In this document: positions 44,571 through 54,308 of the stretch, in pieces
Position numbering within the stretch: position 1 is the first letter of the stretch
Layout: the number at the start of each line of letters is the position of its first letter
Notes under the pieces: model-generated
The model's database searches: none
What the model was told of the DNA's origin: nothing
Seen by the model: only the letters and a program-made list of their open reading frames with translations
Made by a program: the position numbers and the translations under genes
From: Streptomyces cathayae
Lineage (GTDB): Bacteria > Actinomycetota > Actinomycetes > Streptomycetales > Streptomycetaceae
Reading direction: 5' to 3'
Length of the DNA: 64,000 bases
NCBI RefSeq assembly: GCF_029760955.1
Contig: NZ_CP121682.1
Span: 744,001-808,000 of the forward strand

Positions 44571-44609
44571 TTTTGCCCGTGGGGCAAATTTCTTGCCTCA
44601 CGGGCAAAA
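44571..44609. promoter_or_regulatory. 17-bp inverted-repeat operator upstream of the XRE-cupin gene
   Basis: TTTTGCCCGTGGGGCAA (44571-44587) is repeated in inverted form as TTGCCTCACGGGCAAAA (44593-44609), differing at one position, around ATTTC. It begins 19 nt upstream of the regulator ATG and so would overlap promoter or early leader. Autorepression is inferred. AT-rich ends make it stand out from its surroundings. Confidence 0.7.
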
Positions 44610-44662
44610 AGGGGCGGGTGTTCACGACCCGGCAGGCAGCACGGCCGGACGGGGCCAGTGTC

Positions 44663-46078
44663 TCACCGGCCGGCGACCGCCTGCTTCATCAGGGTCCTGC
44701 CGAACTCCCACACCAGACCGCCGTCGTGGGCCTCGTCCATCACCGCCGTGAAGGCGCCCACGAACCGGTCCACGTCCCGCTCGTCGATGATCAGCGGCGG
44801 AATCAGTTTGATCACCTCCAGGTGATCGCCGGAGACCTGGGTGAGGATCCTGTGCCGCCGCAGCAGCGGCACGACCACCATCTGTGCGAAGAGCCCCTTG
44901 CGCGCGGCCTGCAGCGCGGTCCAGCGGCCGCGCAGCCTGAGTGACCGCGGCCGGCCGAACTCGATGCCGATCATCAGGCCCCGGCCGCGGACCTCGGCCA
45001 GCAGCTCGTACTTCCCGGTCAGTGCCGCGAGCCGGGACCGCAGCAGCTCCCCGGTGGCCCGGGCGTGCGCGACGAGGTGCTCGTTCTCCATGACCGACAG
45101 GACCGCGAGGCCCGCGGCCATCGCCTGGGCGTTGGCCCCGAAGCTGGCCGAGTGGACCAGCACCCGGTCCATCGACGAGTAGACCTTGCGGAAGATCCAG
45201 TCCTTGCCGAGCGTGGCTCCCACCGGCACATAGCCGCCGGAGAGCGCCTTGGCCACGCACACCAGGTCCGGCTCGACTCCCTCCTCGTGCTGGTAGGCGT
45301 AGAAGTCGCCGGTCCGCCCGAGGCCGGTCTGCACCTCGTCGGCGATCAGCAGCGCCTTGCGCCGGTGCAGCAGTTCCTGCGCGGCGCGCAGATAGCCGGG
45401 CGGGGCCGGGTGCACGCCCTTGCCCTGGATCGGCTCCACGATGAGGGCGGCGACATCGCCCTTGGCCAGCTCCCGCTCCAGCGCGTCCAGATCGCCGAGC
45501 GGTACCGCCGTGTCGGGCAGCAGGGGGGCGAAGCCGTCGCGGAAGCCGGACTCGCCGTTGACGGACAGGGAGCCGGTGGTCAGTCCGTGGAAGGCGTGCT
45601 CGCAGTACAGGACGCGCGGTCTGCCGGTCACGTAGCGGGCGAACTTCAGCGCGCCCTCGACCGCCTCCGTTCCACTGTTGCCGAAGAACACCCGGTCCAG
45701 GTGAGGGCTGTGCGCGAGCAGCCGCTCGGCCAGCAGACCGGGCAGCGGCTGGCAGTCGAAGCGGGTGAGGTCGGCGAGCGAGGCGTCGAGGACGTCGTGC
45801 AGCGCCTTGCGGACCACGGGGTGGTGGCGCCCCAGGCCCATCACCCCGAATCCGGCGAGCATGTCCAGGTGGTCGTTGCCGTCCGCGTCCCAGAAGTGGG
45901 CGCCCTCGGCCCGTTCGTAGACCTTGTCGAAGCCGATGGTGTGCAGCATGCGCGGGAGCTGGTGGTTGAGGTACCGGGCGTGCAGCTCGTAGCGCTCGGC
46001 TCCCCGTTCGGCCAGCAGCGCGCCGAGGTCGAACTCCCCGGCCCGCGACGGCTTCGACTCGGACTCCGCGATGGTCAT
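44663..46078 (-). CDS. Class III aminotransferase of the hopanoid operon (HpnO-like)
   Basis: A 471-residue PLP aminotransferase related to ornithine/acetylornithine enzymes. Motifs are [53 protein letters not shown] and the PLP Lys in [18 protein letters not shown]. At the end of a hopanoid operon it probably aminates the ribosyl-derived side chain to give aminobacteriohopanetriol. The reaction is inferred from context. It overlaps the dxs remnant as ATGA. Confidence 0.9.
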   Translation of the reverse strand: MTIAESESKPSRAGEFDLGALLAERGAERYELHARYLNHQLPRMLHTIGFDKVYERAEGAHFWDADGNDHLDMLAGFGVMGLGRHHPVVRKALHDVLDASLADLTRFDCQPLPGLLAERLLAHSPHLDRVFFGNSGTEAVEGALKFARYVTGRPRVLYCEHAFHGLTTGSLSVNGESGFRDGFAPLLPDTAVPLGDLDALERELAKGDVAALIVEPIQGKGVHPAPPGYLRAAQELLHRRKALLIADEVQTGLGRTGDFYAYQHEEGVEPDLVCVAKALSGGYVPVGATLGKDWIFRKVYSSMDRVLVHSASFGANAQAMAAGLAVLSVMENEHLVAHARATGELLRSRLAALTGKYELLAEVRGRGLMIGIEFGRPRSLRLRGRWTALQAARKGLFAQMVVVPLLRRHRILTQVSGDHLEVIKLIPPLIIDERDVDRFVGAFTAVMDEAHDGGLVWEFGRTLMKQAVAGR

Positions 46079-46443
46079 TGCGGTGACTCCTGTCGGTCCT
46101 GTGGTTGCTTCGGCGGCTCGCCCCCGGCGGGAGGGCTCGCGCTGGTCCGGCCGGTGCTCCGGACGGGCGTCAGGCCGATGCCGACCGGCACCTCGCCGCG
46201 TCCGGCGTGCGCGAGGAACTGCTCCGGGATGCCGAACCGCCGGACCGGTGCGTCGACATCGGCATCGCCCGGCACCAGGGCCACGGCGAGTTCCACCACG
46301 CCCGGGTGGGGCCCGAGACGCCCTCCGGTCCCGGCGACCGCGTGCACCAGGAACTCCCTGTTCTCTTCGGACAGTTCACCGGGTTCCGTCTCGGCCGGCG
46401 CCTTCAGGTCACGTGGGTGCCGGGTGCTCTCCACCATCGTCAC
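46075..46443 (-). pseudogene. dxs: dxs remnant (1-deoxy-D-xylulose-5-phosphate synthase, ends only)
   Basis: The 122-residue frame joins two ends of DXS. Residues 8-57 give the family N-terminus ([20 protein letters not shown], then [20 protein letters not shown] and ELAVAL). Residues 64-95 give the C-terminus ([30 protein letters not shown]). The ~500 residues between, with the ThDP site and transketolase domains, are missing in frame. It still keeps ribosome-site and overlap coupling with its neighbours, so translation of the operon is preserved. Another dxs elsewhere must supply the pathway. Confidence 0.85.
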
Positions 46444-46471
46444 GCTCGGGCCCCCTTCGGTTCCGTGCTGT

Positions 46472-47629
46472 TCAGCTCACGGTGACGGCCGGCTCCCCCG
46501 ACACGATGCCGTCCTTCTCCATCTGCTCGGCGATCTTCAGGGCCTCCTCGATCAGCGTCTCCACGATCTTCGACTCCGGCACCGTCTTGATCACCTCGCC
46601 CTTGACGAAGATCTGCCCCTTGCCGTTGCCCGAGGCCACCCCCAGATCCGCCTCCCGCGCCTCCCCCGGACCGTTGACCACACAGCCCATCACCGCCACC
46701 CGCAGCGGCACATCCATGCCCTCCAGCCCGGCGGTCACCTCGTCCGCCAGCTTGTACACATCCACCTGCGCCCGCCCGCACGACGGACACGAGACGATCT
46801 CCAGACCCCGCTGCCGCAGATTCAGCGACTCCAGGATCTGCAGCCCCACCTTGACCTCCTCGGCCGGCGGCGCCGACAGCGACACCCGGATGGTGTCCCC
46901 GATCCCCTCCGACAACAGCGCCCCGAAGGCCACCGCCGACTTGATCGTGCCCTGGAACGCCGGACCCGCCTCGGTCACCCCCAGATGCAGCGGATAGTCG
47001 CACCGCGCCGCCAGCTGCCGGTAGGCCTCCACCATCACCACCGGGTCGTTGTGCTTGACCGAGATCTTGATGTCCCGGAAACCGTGCTCCTCGAACAGCG
47101 ACGCCTCCCACAGCGCCGACTCCACCAGCGCCTCCGGGGTGGCCTTCCCGTACTTCCGCAGCAGCCGCCGGTCCAGCGACCCGGCGTTGACCCCGATCCG
47201 GATCGGCGTGCCGCGCTCGCCCGCCGCCCGCGCGATCTCCTTGACCTTGTCGTCGAACTGCTTGATGTTGCCCGGGTTCACCCGCACCGCCGCGCAGCCC
47301 GCCTCGATCGCGGCGAACACGTACTTCGGCTGGAAGTGGATGTCCGCGATCACCGGGATCTGCGACTTGCCCGCGATGACCGCCAGCGCGTCCGCGTCGT
47401 CCTGGGTGGGACAGGCCACCCGCACGATCTGACAGCCCGACGCCGTCAGCTCGGCGATCTGCTGCAGCGTCGCACCGATGTCGGAGGTACGGGTGGTGGT
47501 CATCGACTGCACCGACACCGGCGCGTCCCCGCCCACCGCCACCGACCCGACCTGGATCCTCCGGCTCCTGCGGCGCGGGGCGAGCGTCGGCGCGGGCGCC
47601 TCGGGCATCCCGAGCGATACGGCGGTCAC
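46472..47629 (-). CDS. ispG: 4-hydroxy-3-methylbut-2-enyl diphosphate synthase
   Basis: A 385-residue 4Fe-4S reductase of the MEP pathway. It has a TIM barrel N-terminal region ([32 protein letters not shown]). The cluster-binding cysteines lie in [12 protein letters not shown] and [20 protein letters not shown] start 4 nt after the hpnH stop. As an isoprenoid-precursor gene inside the hopanoid operon it would boost flux to squalene; Streptomyces commonly keeps a second ispG elsewhere. Confidence 0.95.
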   Translation of the reverse strand: MTAVSLGMPEAPAPTLAPRRRSRRIQVGSVAVGGDAPVSVQSMTTTRTSDIGATLQQIAELTASGCQIVRVACPTQDDADALAVIAGKSQIPVIADIHFQPKYVFAAIEAGCAAVRVNPGNIKQFDDKVKEIARAAGERGTPIRIGVNAGSLDRRLLRKYGKATPEALVESALWEASLFEEHGFRDIKISVKHNDPVVMVEAYRQLAARCDYPLHLGVTEAGPAFQGTIKSAVAFGALLSEGIGDTIRVSLSAPPAEEVKVGLQILESLNLRQRGLEIVSCPSCGRAQVDVYKLADEVTAGLEGMDVPLRVAVMGCVVNGPGEAREADLGVASGNGKGQIFVKGEVIKTVPESKIVETLIEEALKIAEQMEKDGIVSGEPAVTVS

Positions 47630-47633
47630 GGCC

Positions 47634-48674
47634 TCACTCCCTGTTTCCCGGGTTGCCCGAGGGTCCCGAGATCGTGTCGCGCAGGGCGCGCAGGGACTCC
47701 TTGAGCGACCCCGTGGTGGCGAGGACGGCGGTGGGCTCGTATCCGCAGTGCGCCATGCAGTTGGCGCAGCGCGGGTCCTTGCCGCGGCCGTACTTGTCCC
47801 AGTCGGTCTCCTCGATCAGCTCCCGGTACGTCGGCACATAGCCGTCGCTCATCAGATAGCAGGGGCGCTGCCAGCCGAAGATCGAGTAGTTCGGGATCGC
47901 CCACGCGGTGCACGGGAAGTCGACCCTGCCCTCGAGGAAGTCCAGGAACAGCGGGGAGTGGTTCAGCCGCCAGCGGCGGCGGTTGCCGCCCGCGAAGGCC
48001 TTCCTGAACAGCTCGCGGGTCTGCTCCACGCCGAGGAAGTGCTCCTGGTCGGGGGCCTTCTCGTAGGCGTAGGCGGGCGAGATCATCATCTCGTCGACCT
48101 TGAGGTCGTCGTTGAGGTAGTCGAGCACTTCGATGACGGTCTGCGGGGTGTCGGTGTTGAAGAAGGTCGAGTTGGTGGTGACCCGGAAGCCGCGCCGTTT
48201 GGCCTCCTTGATGGCGGCCACGGCCTCGTCGAACACGCCCTCCTGGGCGACGGACTCGTCGTGCCGCTCGCGCAGCCCGTCGATGTGCACGGCGAACGCG
48301 AAGTAGGGCGAGGGCGTGAACCTGTCCATCTTCTTGCGCAGCAGCATGGCGTTGGTGCACAGGAAGACGTACTTCCTCCTGGCCACCAGCTGGCGTGCGA
48401 TCTCGTCGATCTGGGGGTGCATCAGCGGCTCACCGCCGGCGATCGACACCATCGGCGCACCGGACTCCAGCACCGCGCCCACGGCCTGGGCGACCGGCAT
48501 GCGCTGCTTGAGCACCCCGGCCGGGTGCTGGATCTTCCCGCAGCCCTCACACGCGAGATTGCAGGCGAAGAGCGGTTCCAGCTCGACGATGAGCGGAAAC
48601 TTCTCGCGCCTGCGGAGCTTCTGTTCGGCCAAGTACGTAGCGACCTTGATGGACTGCCGCAGTGGCATGGCCAT
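47634..48674 (-). CDS. hpnH: Adenosyl-hopene transferase, radical SAM
   Basis: A 346-residue radical-SAM enzyme that adds the 5'-deoxyadenosyl radical to hopene to give adenosylhopane. The cluster motif is [18 protein letters not shown] (CxxxCxxC). [18 protein letters not shown] follows, and a C-terminal Cys set ([15 protein letters not shown]) may hold an auxiliary site. The ATG at 48674 has AGGAGGTGAG upstream; the longer frame adds 13 atypical residues. Confidence 0.95.
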   Translation of the reverse strand: MAMPLRQSIKVATYLAEQKLRRREKFPLIVELEPLFACNLACEGCGKIQHPAGVLKQRMPVAQAVGAVLESGAPMVSIAGGEPLMHPQIDEIARQLVARRKYVFLCTNAMLLRKKMDRFTPSPYFAFAVHIDGLRERHDESVAQEGVFDEAVAAIKEAKRRGFRVTTNSTFFNTDTPQTVIEVLDYLNDDLKVDEMMISPAYAYEKAPDQEHFLGVEQTRELFRKAFAGGNRRRWRLNHSPLFLDFLEGRVDFPCTAWAIPNYSIFGWQRPCYLMSDGYVPTYRELIEETDWDKYGRGKDPRCANCMAHCGYEPTAVLATTGSLKESLRALRDTISGPSGNPGNRE

Positions 48675-48679
48675 CTGGC

Positions 48680-49321
48680 TCACCTCCTGGGGAGCAGCAA
48701 GGAACGGTGCCATTCGAGATACGCAGGGAGAACGGAACGAAGAACGCGGAAAGCCGATATTCCACCGCGCACCGTGCCGATCCGGACCAGTTCATGTTCA
48801 GGAGCGTCCACGACCACCCGGACGGCCGCAACAGGGCGCGCGCCCACTCGGACGGCGCTCAGGAGCGTGGCCGCGGACTCCATGTCGACGGCGATCGCGC
48901 CGGTGGCGAGCAGCTCGGACCGTTCGTGCCCGCGGACGACGTGCTCGGAACCGGTGAGCGGACCGGTGTGGACGGTGCGCCCCGGGGCGACCCGGGCCAG
49001 TTCCTTCACCAGCAGCTCGGTGCCGTCGCAGGGGACGCTGCCGCGCGGGTCCCGGGTCTCCTCGGCGACCACCAGGTCGCCGGGATGCATCCCGGGGGCC
49101 AGCCCCGCGCAGAAGCCGGTGGCCAGCACGGCCGCGTCGCGCAGCACCCGTTCGGCGAGCATCCGGGTGACCGAGCGCTCGGCCGCCTCCGGCCCCATGC
49201 CCGTCCGCAGGACGGCGACCGGCCCTGCGGCCCCTGCCCCCACCCGCCGGTGCAGGGCGAGCCGCTCGATGCCGAGCGCGCAGGCGATCAGCAGCGGGGC
49301 CGGGGCCGGCCGGGCGCTCAT
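48680..49321 (-). CDS. hpnG: Adenosylhopane nucleosidase/phosphorylase
   Basis: A 213-residue protein of the purine-nucleoside phosphorylase/MTAN fold that removes adenine from adenosylhopane to give ribosylhopane. Visible elements are ACALGIERLAL, VLATGFCAGLAPGMHPGDLV and the catalytic-site stretch TGAIAVDMESAATLL. It overlaps the shc stop by one base (TGATG) and precedes hpnH. Confidence 0.92.
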   Translation of the reverse strand: MSARPAPAPLLIACALGIERLALHRRVGAGAAGPVAVLRTGMGPEAAERSVTRMLAERVLRDAAVLATGFCAGLAPGMHPGDLVVAEETRDPRGSVPCDGTELLVKELARVAPGRTVHTGPLTGSEHVVRGHERSELLATGAIAVDMESAATLLSAVRVGARPVAAVRVVVDAPEHELVRIGTVRGGISAFRVLRSVLPAYLEWHRSLLLPRR

Positions 49322-51450
49322 CAGCTGCCCTTCGCCTCGGCGAGCCGCTGCTCCGGTCCGGCGCCCGGGGCACCGGCGCCCGGCACGCCGACGTCAGACG
49401 CGCCGACGCCCGGAGCGACCGGTGCGCCCGCGCCCGCCGCGCCCGCGCCCGCCTGTGCCGCGGCGGGCTTCTCGGCGAACGGTTCCCCGTTCACGTACCG
49501 GCCGAGCGCGGTGAGCGGGAAGACCTGCCGGTAGAGGTGGTAGTTGATGGAGAAGTCCCAGGGGAAACCGGTGCCGGTGAAGTGGGGCTCGTCCCAGGAG
49601 CCGTCCTCCCGCTGGGTGGCGGCCAGCCACCCGATGCCGCGCTCGACGGCCCCGGACTCCTTCTCGCCGGCCGCCAGCAGGGCCATCAGCGCCCACCCCG
49701 TCTGCGACGCGGTCGAGGCGCCCCGGCCGCTCCACTCACGGGCGTGCCGGTAGGAACGCAGGTCCTCGCCCCAGCCGCCGTCGTCGTTCTGGACCGACTC
49801 CAGCCAGGCGACGGCCCGCCGGATCGCCGGGTGCGAGCCGGGGAGCCCGGCGGCGACCAGCGCGGGCACCACGGACCCGGTGCCGTAGAGGTAGTTGACG
49901 CCCCAGCGGCCGAACCACGAGCCGTTCGGCTCCTGTTCGGCGAGCAGCCACCGGATGCCGCGCCGGGTGCGCGGGTCGTGGGCGAGTCCCTCGACGGCGA
50001 GCATCTCCACCACGTGGGCGGTGACATCGGCCGACGGCGGGTCGATGACCTCGCCGAAGTCGCAGAACGGCAGCCGGTTGGGGAACGGGCTGGTGTTGTC
50101 GACGTCGAACGCGCCCCAGGCGCCGTCGCGGGACTGCATGCCGAGGTTCCAGCGCACCCCGCGGCCGATGGCGTTGTCGACCCGCTCCGGGTCGTGGTGC
50201 TTGACCCGGCGGAGCGCGAGGACCACTTCGGCGGTGTCGTCGATGTCGGGGTAGTTGTCGTTGTGGAACTCGAACGCCCAGCCGCCGGGCGGCAGTCCGG
50301 GCCTGCGGACGGACCAGTCACCGGGTCTGACGACCTGTTCGCCGAGCATCCAGTCGGCGGCCCTGACCAGTTGCGGATGGTCGGCGGGCAGACCGGCGTC
50401 GGCCAGGGCGATGGTGGCCAGACAGGTGTCCCACACCGGGGACTGGCAGGCCTCGATCATCCGGGCGCCGTCCTCGCGCCACACGGCGAACCGGTCCAGG
50501 GACTGGAGTCCCGCGCGCATCACCGGGTGGTTCAGGTCGTAGCCGAGCAGGTGCAGGGCGATGACCGAGTACACGGCGGGCGGCTGGATGCCGCCCCAGC
50601 AGCCGTCGTTCTCCTGCCGCTCGATGATCCAGCGGGCCGCGGTGTGCATCGCCGCCCTGCGCAGCACGCGCGGGACGACCCTGCGCACCGCGTGCAGGCC
50701 CTTGTCCAGCCGCTGGAAGGCGCCGTCCCAGCTGGTCGCCGGAGCGAGCGGTACGGGAGGGTTGGGGCGGGCCGGGTCGGTGTGCAGTTCGTCCAGCGGG
50801 AACGGGGCGGGCCGTACCGGCCGCTTGGCGGAGACGATCGTCAGCGGGACGATGGTCTGCCGTGCCCAGCAGCCGAAGTCGTAGATGTTGAGCGGCACCC
50901 AGGACGGGAACCAGATCAGCTCGGGCGGGAGTTCCGGCAGGTCCTCCCACTTCCACCAGCCGAACAGGGCCAGCCAGATCCGGGTGAAGACCCGGGAGGC
51001 GGCGACCCCGCCGTGCTCGCGGACCCAGGCGGAGGCCCGCGCCATGTGCGGGGCGTCCGGCGGGTCACCGGCCAGCCGGAGGGCGACGTACGCCTCGATG
51101 GTGGCGGAGAGGTCGGCGGGGCCCTCGTGGAAGGTCGCCCAGGTGCCGTCCTCGCGCTGCTCGCCCCGGATGAACAGGGCGGCGGCGCGGGTGGTGTCCT
51201 CGTCGAGGATGCCGAGGAACTGACGCAGCAGCAGGTCCTCGGCGTCCATCGTGACGTTGGTCGCGAGGTCTCCCTTCCACCAGCCCTGGTCGTCCTGGCG
51301 GGACAGCAGGAACTCGGTGGCGCGCCGCATGGCGCCGGCGGCGATGTCGGGTGCCCCGGCCGCCACGGGGATGTCGGTGTCGTTTTCGCTGGCCGCGGTC
51401 GTTCGGGACGGCAGGGCCGCCCCGGTGCTTCCGTCGGTCGTCGCTGTCAT
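49321..51450 (-). CDS. shc: Squalene-hopene cyclase
   Basis: A 709-residue monotopic membrane triterpene cyclase converting squalene to hopene and hopanol. The protonating motif DIDDTAEVVLAL (DxDDTA) is present. Many QW-type repeats can be read (QDDQGWWKGDL, EDGTWATF, RQENDGCWGG, QSRDGAWGAFD, QNDDGGWGED, QREDGSWDEPH). The C-terminus carries an Ala/Gly/Pro-rich extension of about 60 residues not usual in the family. It is the central gene of the operon. Confidence 0.97.
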   Translation of the reverse strand: MTATTDGSTGAALPSRTTAASENDTDIPVAAGAPDIAAGAMRRATEFLLSRQDDQGWWKGDLATNVTMDAEDLLLRQFLGILDEDTTRAAALFIRGEQREDGTWATFHEGPADLSATIEAYVALRLAGDPPDAPHMARASAWVREHGGVAASRVFTRIWLALFGWWKWEDLPELPPELIWFPSWVPLNIYDFGCWARQTIVPLTIVSAKRPVRPAPFPLDELHTDPARPNPPVPLAPATSWDGAFQRLDKGLHAVRRVVPRVLRRAAMHTAARWIIERQENDGCWGGIQPPAVYSVIALHLLGYDLNHPVMRAGLQSLDRFAVWREDGARMIEACQSPVWDTCLATIALADAGLPADHPQLVRAADWMLGEQVVRPGDWSVRRPGLPPGGWAFEFHNDNYPDIDDTAEVVLALRRVKHHDPERVDNAIGRGVRWNLGMQSRDGAWGAFDVDNTSPFPNRLPFCDFGEVIDPPSADVTAHVVEMLAVEGLAHDPRTRRGIRWLLAEQEPNGSWFGRWGVNYLYGTGSVVPALVAAGLPGSHPAIRRAVAWLESVQNDDGGWGEDLRSYRHAREWSGRGASTASQTGWALMALLAAGEKESGAVERGIGWLAATQREDGSWDEPHFTGTGFPWDFSINYHLYRQVFPLTALGRYVNGEPFAEKPAAAQAGAGAAGAGAPVAPGVGASDVGVPGAGAPGAGPEQRLAEAKGS

Positions 51451-51569
51451 GGCTTCCCCTTCGTGCAGTCCTGCAAGGTGTGCGTCTGCTGTGGGTCCGC
51501 CGTCGGCCGGTGCGGTACTCCTCGCCGCACCGGCCGGCGACTACGCGAGGGTTATTCGACCGATGGTGA

Positions 51570-52643
51570 TCATCTCTTTCGTACGACGACGAAGTCCGCG
51601 AGCGCCGTGAACTGGTCCCGTACCCGGTCGGGCATGTCGACGGTGTCGAGGGCCTCGATGGCGGTGGTGTGCTGGCGACGTGCTTCCTCGGCGGTCCACT
51701 CCCGTCCTCCGGCCTGCTCGATGAGGGCCGCACGGGCCGCGAACTCCTCCTCGGAGAAGTTCGCGAAGTCACTGCTCTCGGCGTCGGCGGCGAGGATGTG
51801 GGCGAGCTGTTCGGAGGCGGGGCCGCCCGCGGCGAGCGCCGCCACGACCGGGAGGGACTTCTTGCGCTGCCGCAGGTCGCTCCAGGTCTGCTTGCCGGTG
51901 GCAGCCGGGTCGCCCCAGATGCCGAGCAGGTCGTCGACGGCCTGGAACGCCAGGCCGAGGTGGTAGCCGTAGGTCTCCAGGGTGTCGGCGGTGTGCCGGT
52001 CGGCACCGCCGAGGACGGCTCCGACGGAACTGGCGCAGGCCAGCAGGGCGCCGGTCTTGTTGCCCTCCATCTCCAGGCACTCCTCGACCCCGACCCGCTC
52101 GCGGTGCTCGTAGGAGATGTCCTGCGCCTGGCCGTCGATGAGGGAGCGGCTGGCGGTGGTCAGCCGGCGGGCGGCCCGGGCGGCCTCGGCGGTGCCGAGT
52201 TCCAGCAGCACCTCGTAGGCGAGGGCGAACAGGGCGTCGCCGACCAGGATGGCCTGGGCGGGGCCGTGCACCTTCCAGACGGTGTCGCGGTGCCTGCGCT
52301 GTTCGTCGCCGTCCATCAGGTCGTCGTGCAGCAGGGAGAAGTTGTGCACGAGTTCGACGGCGACCGCGCCGGGGACGCCGACCTCGGGGGCGGCACCGGT
52401 GACCTCGGCGGACAGCACGGCGAGCGCGGGGCGTACGGCCTTGCCGCCGTCGCCGTCGGCGGGCCGGCCCTCGGTGTCGATCCAGCCGAAGTGGTAGGCG
52501 GCGACGGTGTCCATGGGAGGCGCCAGGCGGTCGATGGCCGCCCGCAGTACCGGCATGGCCAGTGTCCGGCCGCGCTCCAGGAGCGCGGGCGCGTCCGCCG
52601 CGGTCCTTCCAGCGGCCTTCGAGGCCGGGGGCACAGTGGGCAC
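51570..52643 (-). CDS. Polyprenyl diphosphate synthase (farnesyl/geranylgeranyl type)
   Basis: A 357-residue trans-prenyltransferase. The first Asp-rich motif is FSLLHDDLMDGDEQRRHRDT, and the second is FQAVDDLLGIWGD. GDALFALAYE and GNKTGALLACA are also typical. It would supply farnesyl diphosphate for HpnC/D; chain length cannot be judged by eye. GTG at 52643 has AGGAGAG upstream; a second GTG lies 9 nt further on. Confidence 0.92.
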   Translation of the reverse strand: MPTVPPASKAAGRTAADAPALLERGRTLAMPVLRAAIDRLAPPMDTVAAYHFGWIDTEGRPADGDGGKAVRPALAVLSAEVTGAAPEVGVPGAVAVELVHNFSLLHDDLMDGDEQRRHRDTVWKVHGPAQAILVGDALFALAYEVLLELGTAEAARAARRLTTASRSLIDGQAQDISYEHRERVGVEECLEMEGNKTGALLACASSVGAVLGGADRHTADTLETYGYHLGLAFQAVDDLLGIWGDPAATGKQTWSDLRQRKKSLPVVAALAAGGPASEQLAHILAADAESSDFANFSEEEFAARAALIEQAGGREWTAEEARRQHTTAIEALDTVDMPDRVRDQFTALADFVVVRKR

Positions 52644-52705
52644 AGTCTCTCCTCTTGTTGCGGTACCGGGGGTGCGCGGGTCTGCCGCGGCGGGTTCCTC
52701 GGCCC

Positions 52706-54172
52706 TCACCGGAGCCCACCTCGCACGGCGGCGCCCGGAACGCCGCGGTCGGCCGCCTCCTCCGCGAAGAGGTGGCGGGGGCGGGGCCGGCCCAGGGCGC
52801 TCAGTGCGGCGTCCGCCGCGTCGACGCCGCTGCGGACCGCGCCCTCCATGGTCGCGGGCCACCCGGTGGCGGTCCACGCTCCGGCCAGATACAGGCCGGG
52901 GGCCTTGGTGCGGGCGCCGGGCCTGAGCCGTCCGACGCCGGGTGCGGGAGCGAACGTGGCGGTGCGCTCCCGGGTGACGAAGAAGTCCCGTACGCCGGCG
53001 CCGCGGGTGCGTGGCAGCAGCCGTTCCAGTTCGGGCAGATAGCGGGCGCGCAGCGCGGCCACGGGCTCGTCGATCTCGTTCTGCGCGACCGACTGCGACA
53101 CGGCCAGGTACTGCCCCTGCCGCAGACCGGACGCCTCGGTGCGGTCGAAGACCCACTGCACGGGGCTGCCGAGGGCCGCGAAGAAGGGCCGGGTGAGCAC
53201 CTTGCGGTCGTAGACGACGTGGACGTCGAGGATCGGCGCGGTGCCGATGCTCAGCAGCCGCTCCGGCTCGTCGAGCGCTCCCGCGGGCAGCAGGTCGTGT
53301 GCCTCGCGCTGCGGTACGGCGAGGACGACCGCGTCCGCCTCGAGCGTCTCGCCGGGAACCTGGACGCTCCACCCCGCCTCGCCGTGCGGGGAGACGGAGG
53401 TGACGCGGGTGCGGACCTCGGTGCGCACGCCCGCGGAGTCGAGCGCCTTGCGGGCCAGCCGGTCGTGCAGGTCGCCCAGCGGGACCCGGGCCCAGCCGAT
53501 GTCGGCGGCGCCCGGGTCGGACAGCAGTCCGGTCTTGAACACCATCGCGGCGAGCGCGAGGGAGGAGTCGCCCGCGACCGCGTTGAGGGTGGCGACCCCG
53601 ACCAGGTCCCACAGCGCCTCGACGGCGCGTGCCGACTGGCCGTGCGCGGCCAGCCAGCTGCCGAAGTCCTGGTCGTCGAGGGCCGGGTCGGCGAGGTCGA
53701 GCCTCTTGAGCGCGAGTGCGGCCCGGACCACCCCGGCGCGCTCGGCGAGCGAGAGGTGCGGGTAGGTGGCGAGGCTGCGCCCCAGGTGCAGGGGGACGGG
53801 CAGCGCGTCGCGGCGCAGCCGGCCGAGGCGTCGGCCCTCGGGCCGGTCGGCGTCGAGAACGGGGATGTCGAGACGATTCTGCAGCGGTGCCAGGGCCGCT
53901 CCGTCGATCCGGTCGAGGAACCAGCGGTAGGCGGTGCAGCAGCGCAGGTACACGTGCTGGCCGTTGTCGACGGTCAGGTCGCCGCGCTGGAAGGAGAAGG
54001 CGAGCCCGCCGAGCCGCGGGCGGCCCTCGAGCAGGGTGACGCGCACTCCGGCGTCGGCGAGCGCGAGCGCGGCGGTGACTCCGGCGAGCCCGCCGCCGAT
54101 CACGACGGCGTGCCGTCCCGCCGGGGCCCGATCGCCGGCGGGTGTGCCTTCGGGTCTGTTGACACGGGTCAT
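52706..54172 (-). CDS. hpnE: Hydroxysqualene dehydroxylase (squalene-associated FAD desaturase)
   Basis: A 488-residue FAD amine-oxidase-type enzyme that reduces hydroxysqualene to squalene. The FAD-binding loop HAVVIGGGLAGVTAALALAD is N-terminal, with LLEGRPRLGGLAFSF next. The C-terminal FAD contact is APGLYLAGAWTATGWPATME. It completes the HpnCDE route from farnesyl diphosphate to squalene. Confidence 0.95.
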   Translation of the reverse strand: MTRVNRPEGTPAGDRAPAGRHAVVIGGGLAGVTAALALADAGVRVTLLEGRPRLGGLAFSFQRGDLTVDNGQHVYLRCCTAYRWFLDRIDGAALAPLQNRLDIPVLDADRPEGRRLGRLRRDALPVPLHLGRSLATYPHLSLAERAGVVRAALALKRLDLADPALDDQDFGSWLAAHGQSARAVEALWDLVGVATLNAVAGDSSLALAAMVFKTGLLSDPGAADIGWARVPLGDLHDRLARKALDSAGVRTEVRTRVTSVSPHGEAGWSVQVPGETLEADAVVLAVPQREAHDLLPAGALDEPERLLSIGTAPILDVHVVYDRKVLTRPFFAALGSPVQWVFDRTEASGLRQGQYLAVSQSVAQNEIDEPVAALRARYLPELERLLPRTRGAGVRDFFVTRERTATFAPAPGVGRLRPGARTKAPGLYLAGAWTATGWPATMEGAVRSGVDAADAALSALGRPRPRHLFAEEAADRGVPGAAVRGGLR

Positions 54173-54308
54173 GGTGCGCCCTTTCCTGCCCGGCCGCCGT
54201 ACGGTCCGAAGGGTGCTCGGACGGCCGTCTCAGTACGGGACGCGGCGTGGCGGCGGAGGGTTGCCCGCCGCTTCCCGGCGGGGTCGCCGACGGGGAGCGG
54301 TGTGTCCA

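Noticed and set aside
45065..47704. Long plus-strand open frame of 879 codons across the aminotransferase-ispG region
   Set aside because: It is the antisense shadow of three clearly conserved minus-strand genes. GC-rich third positions remove stops on the opposite strand, and no family motif is readable in it.
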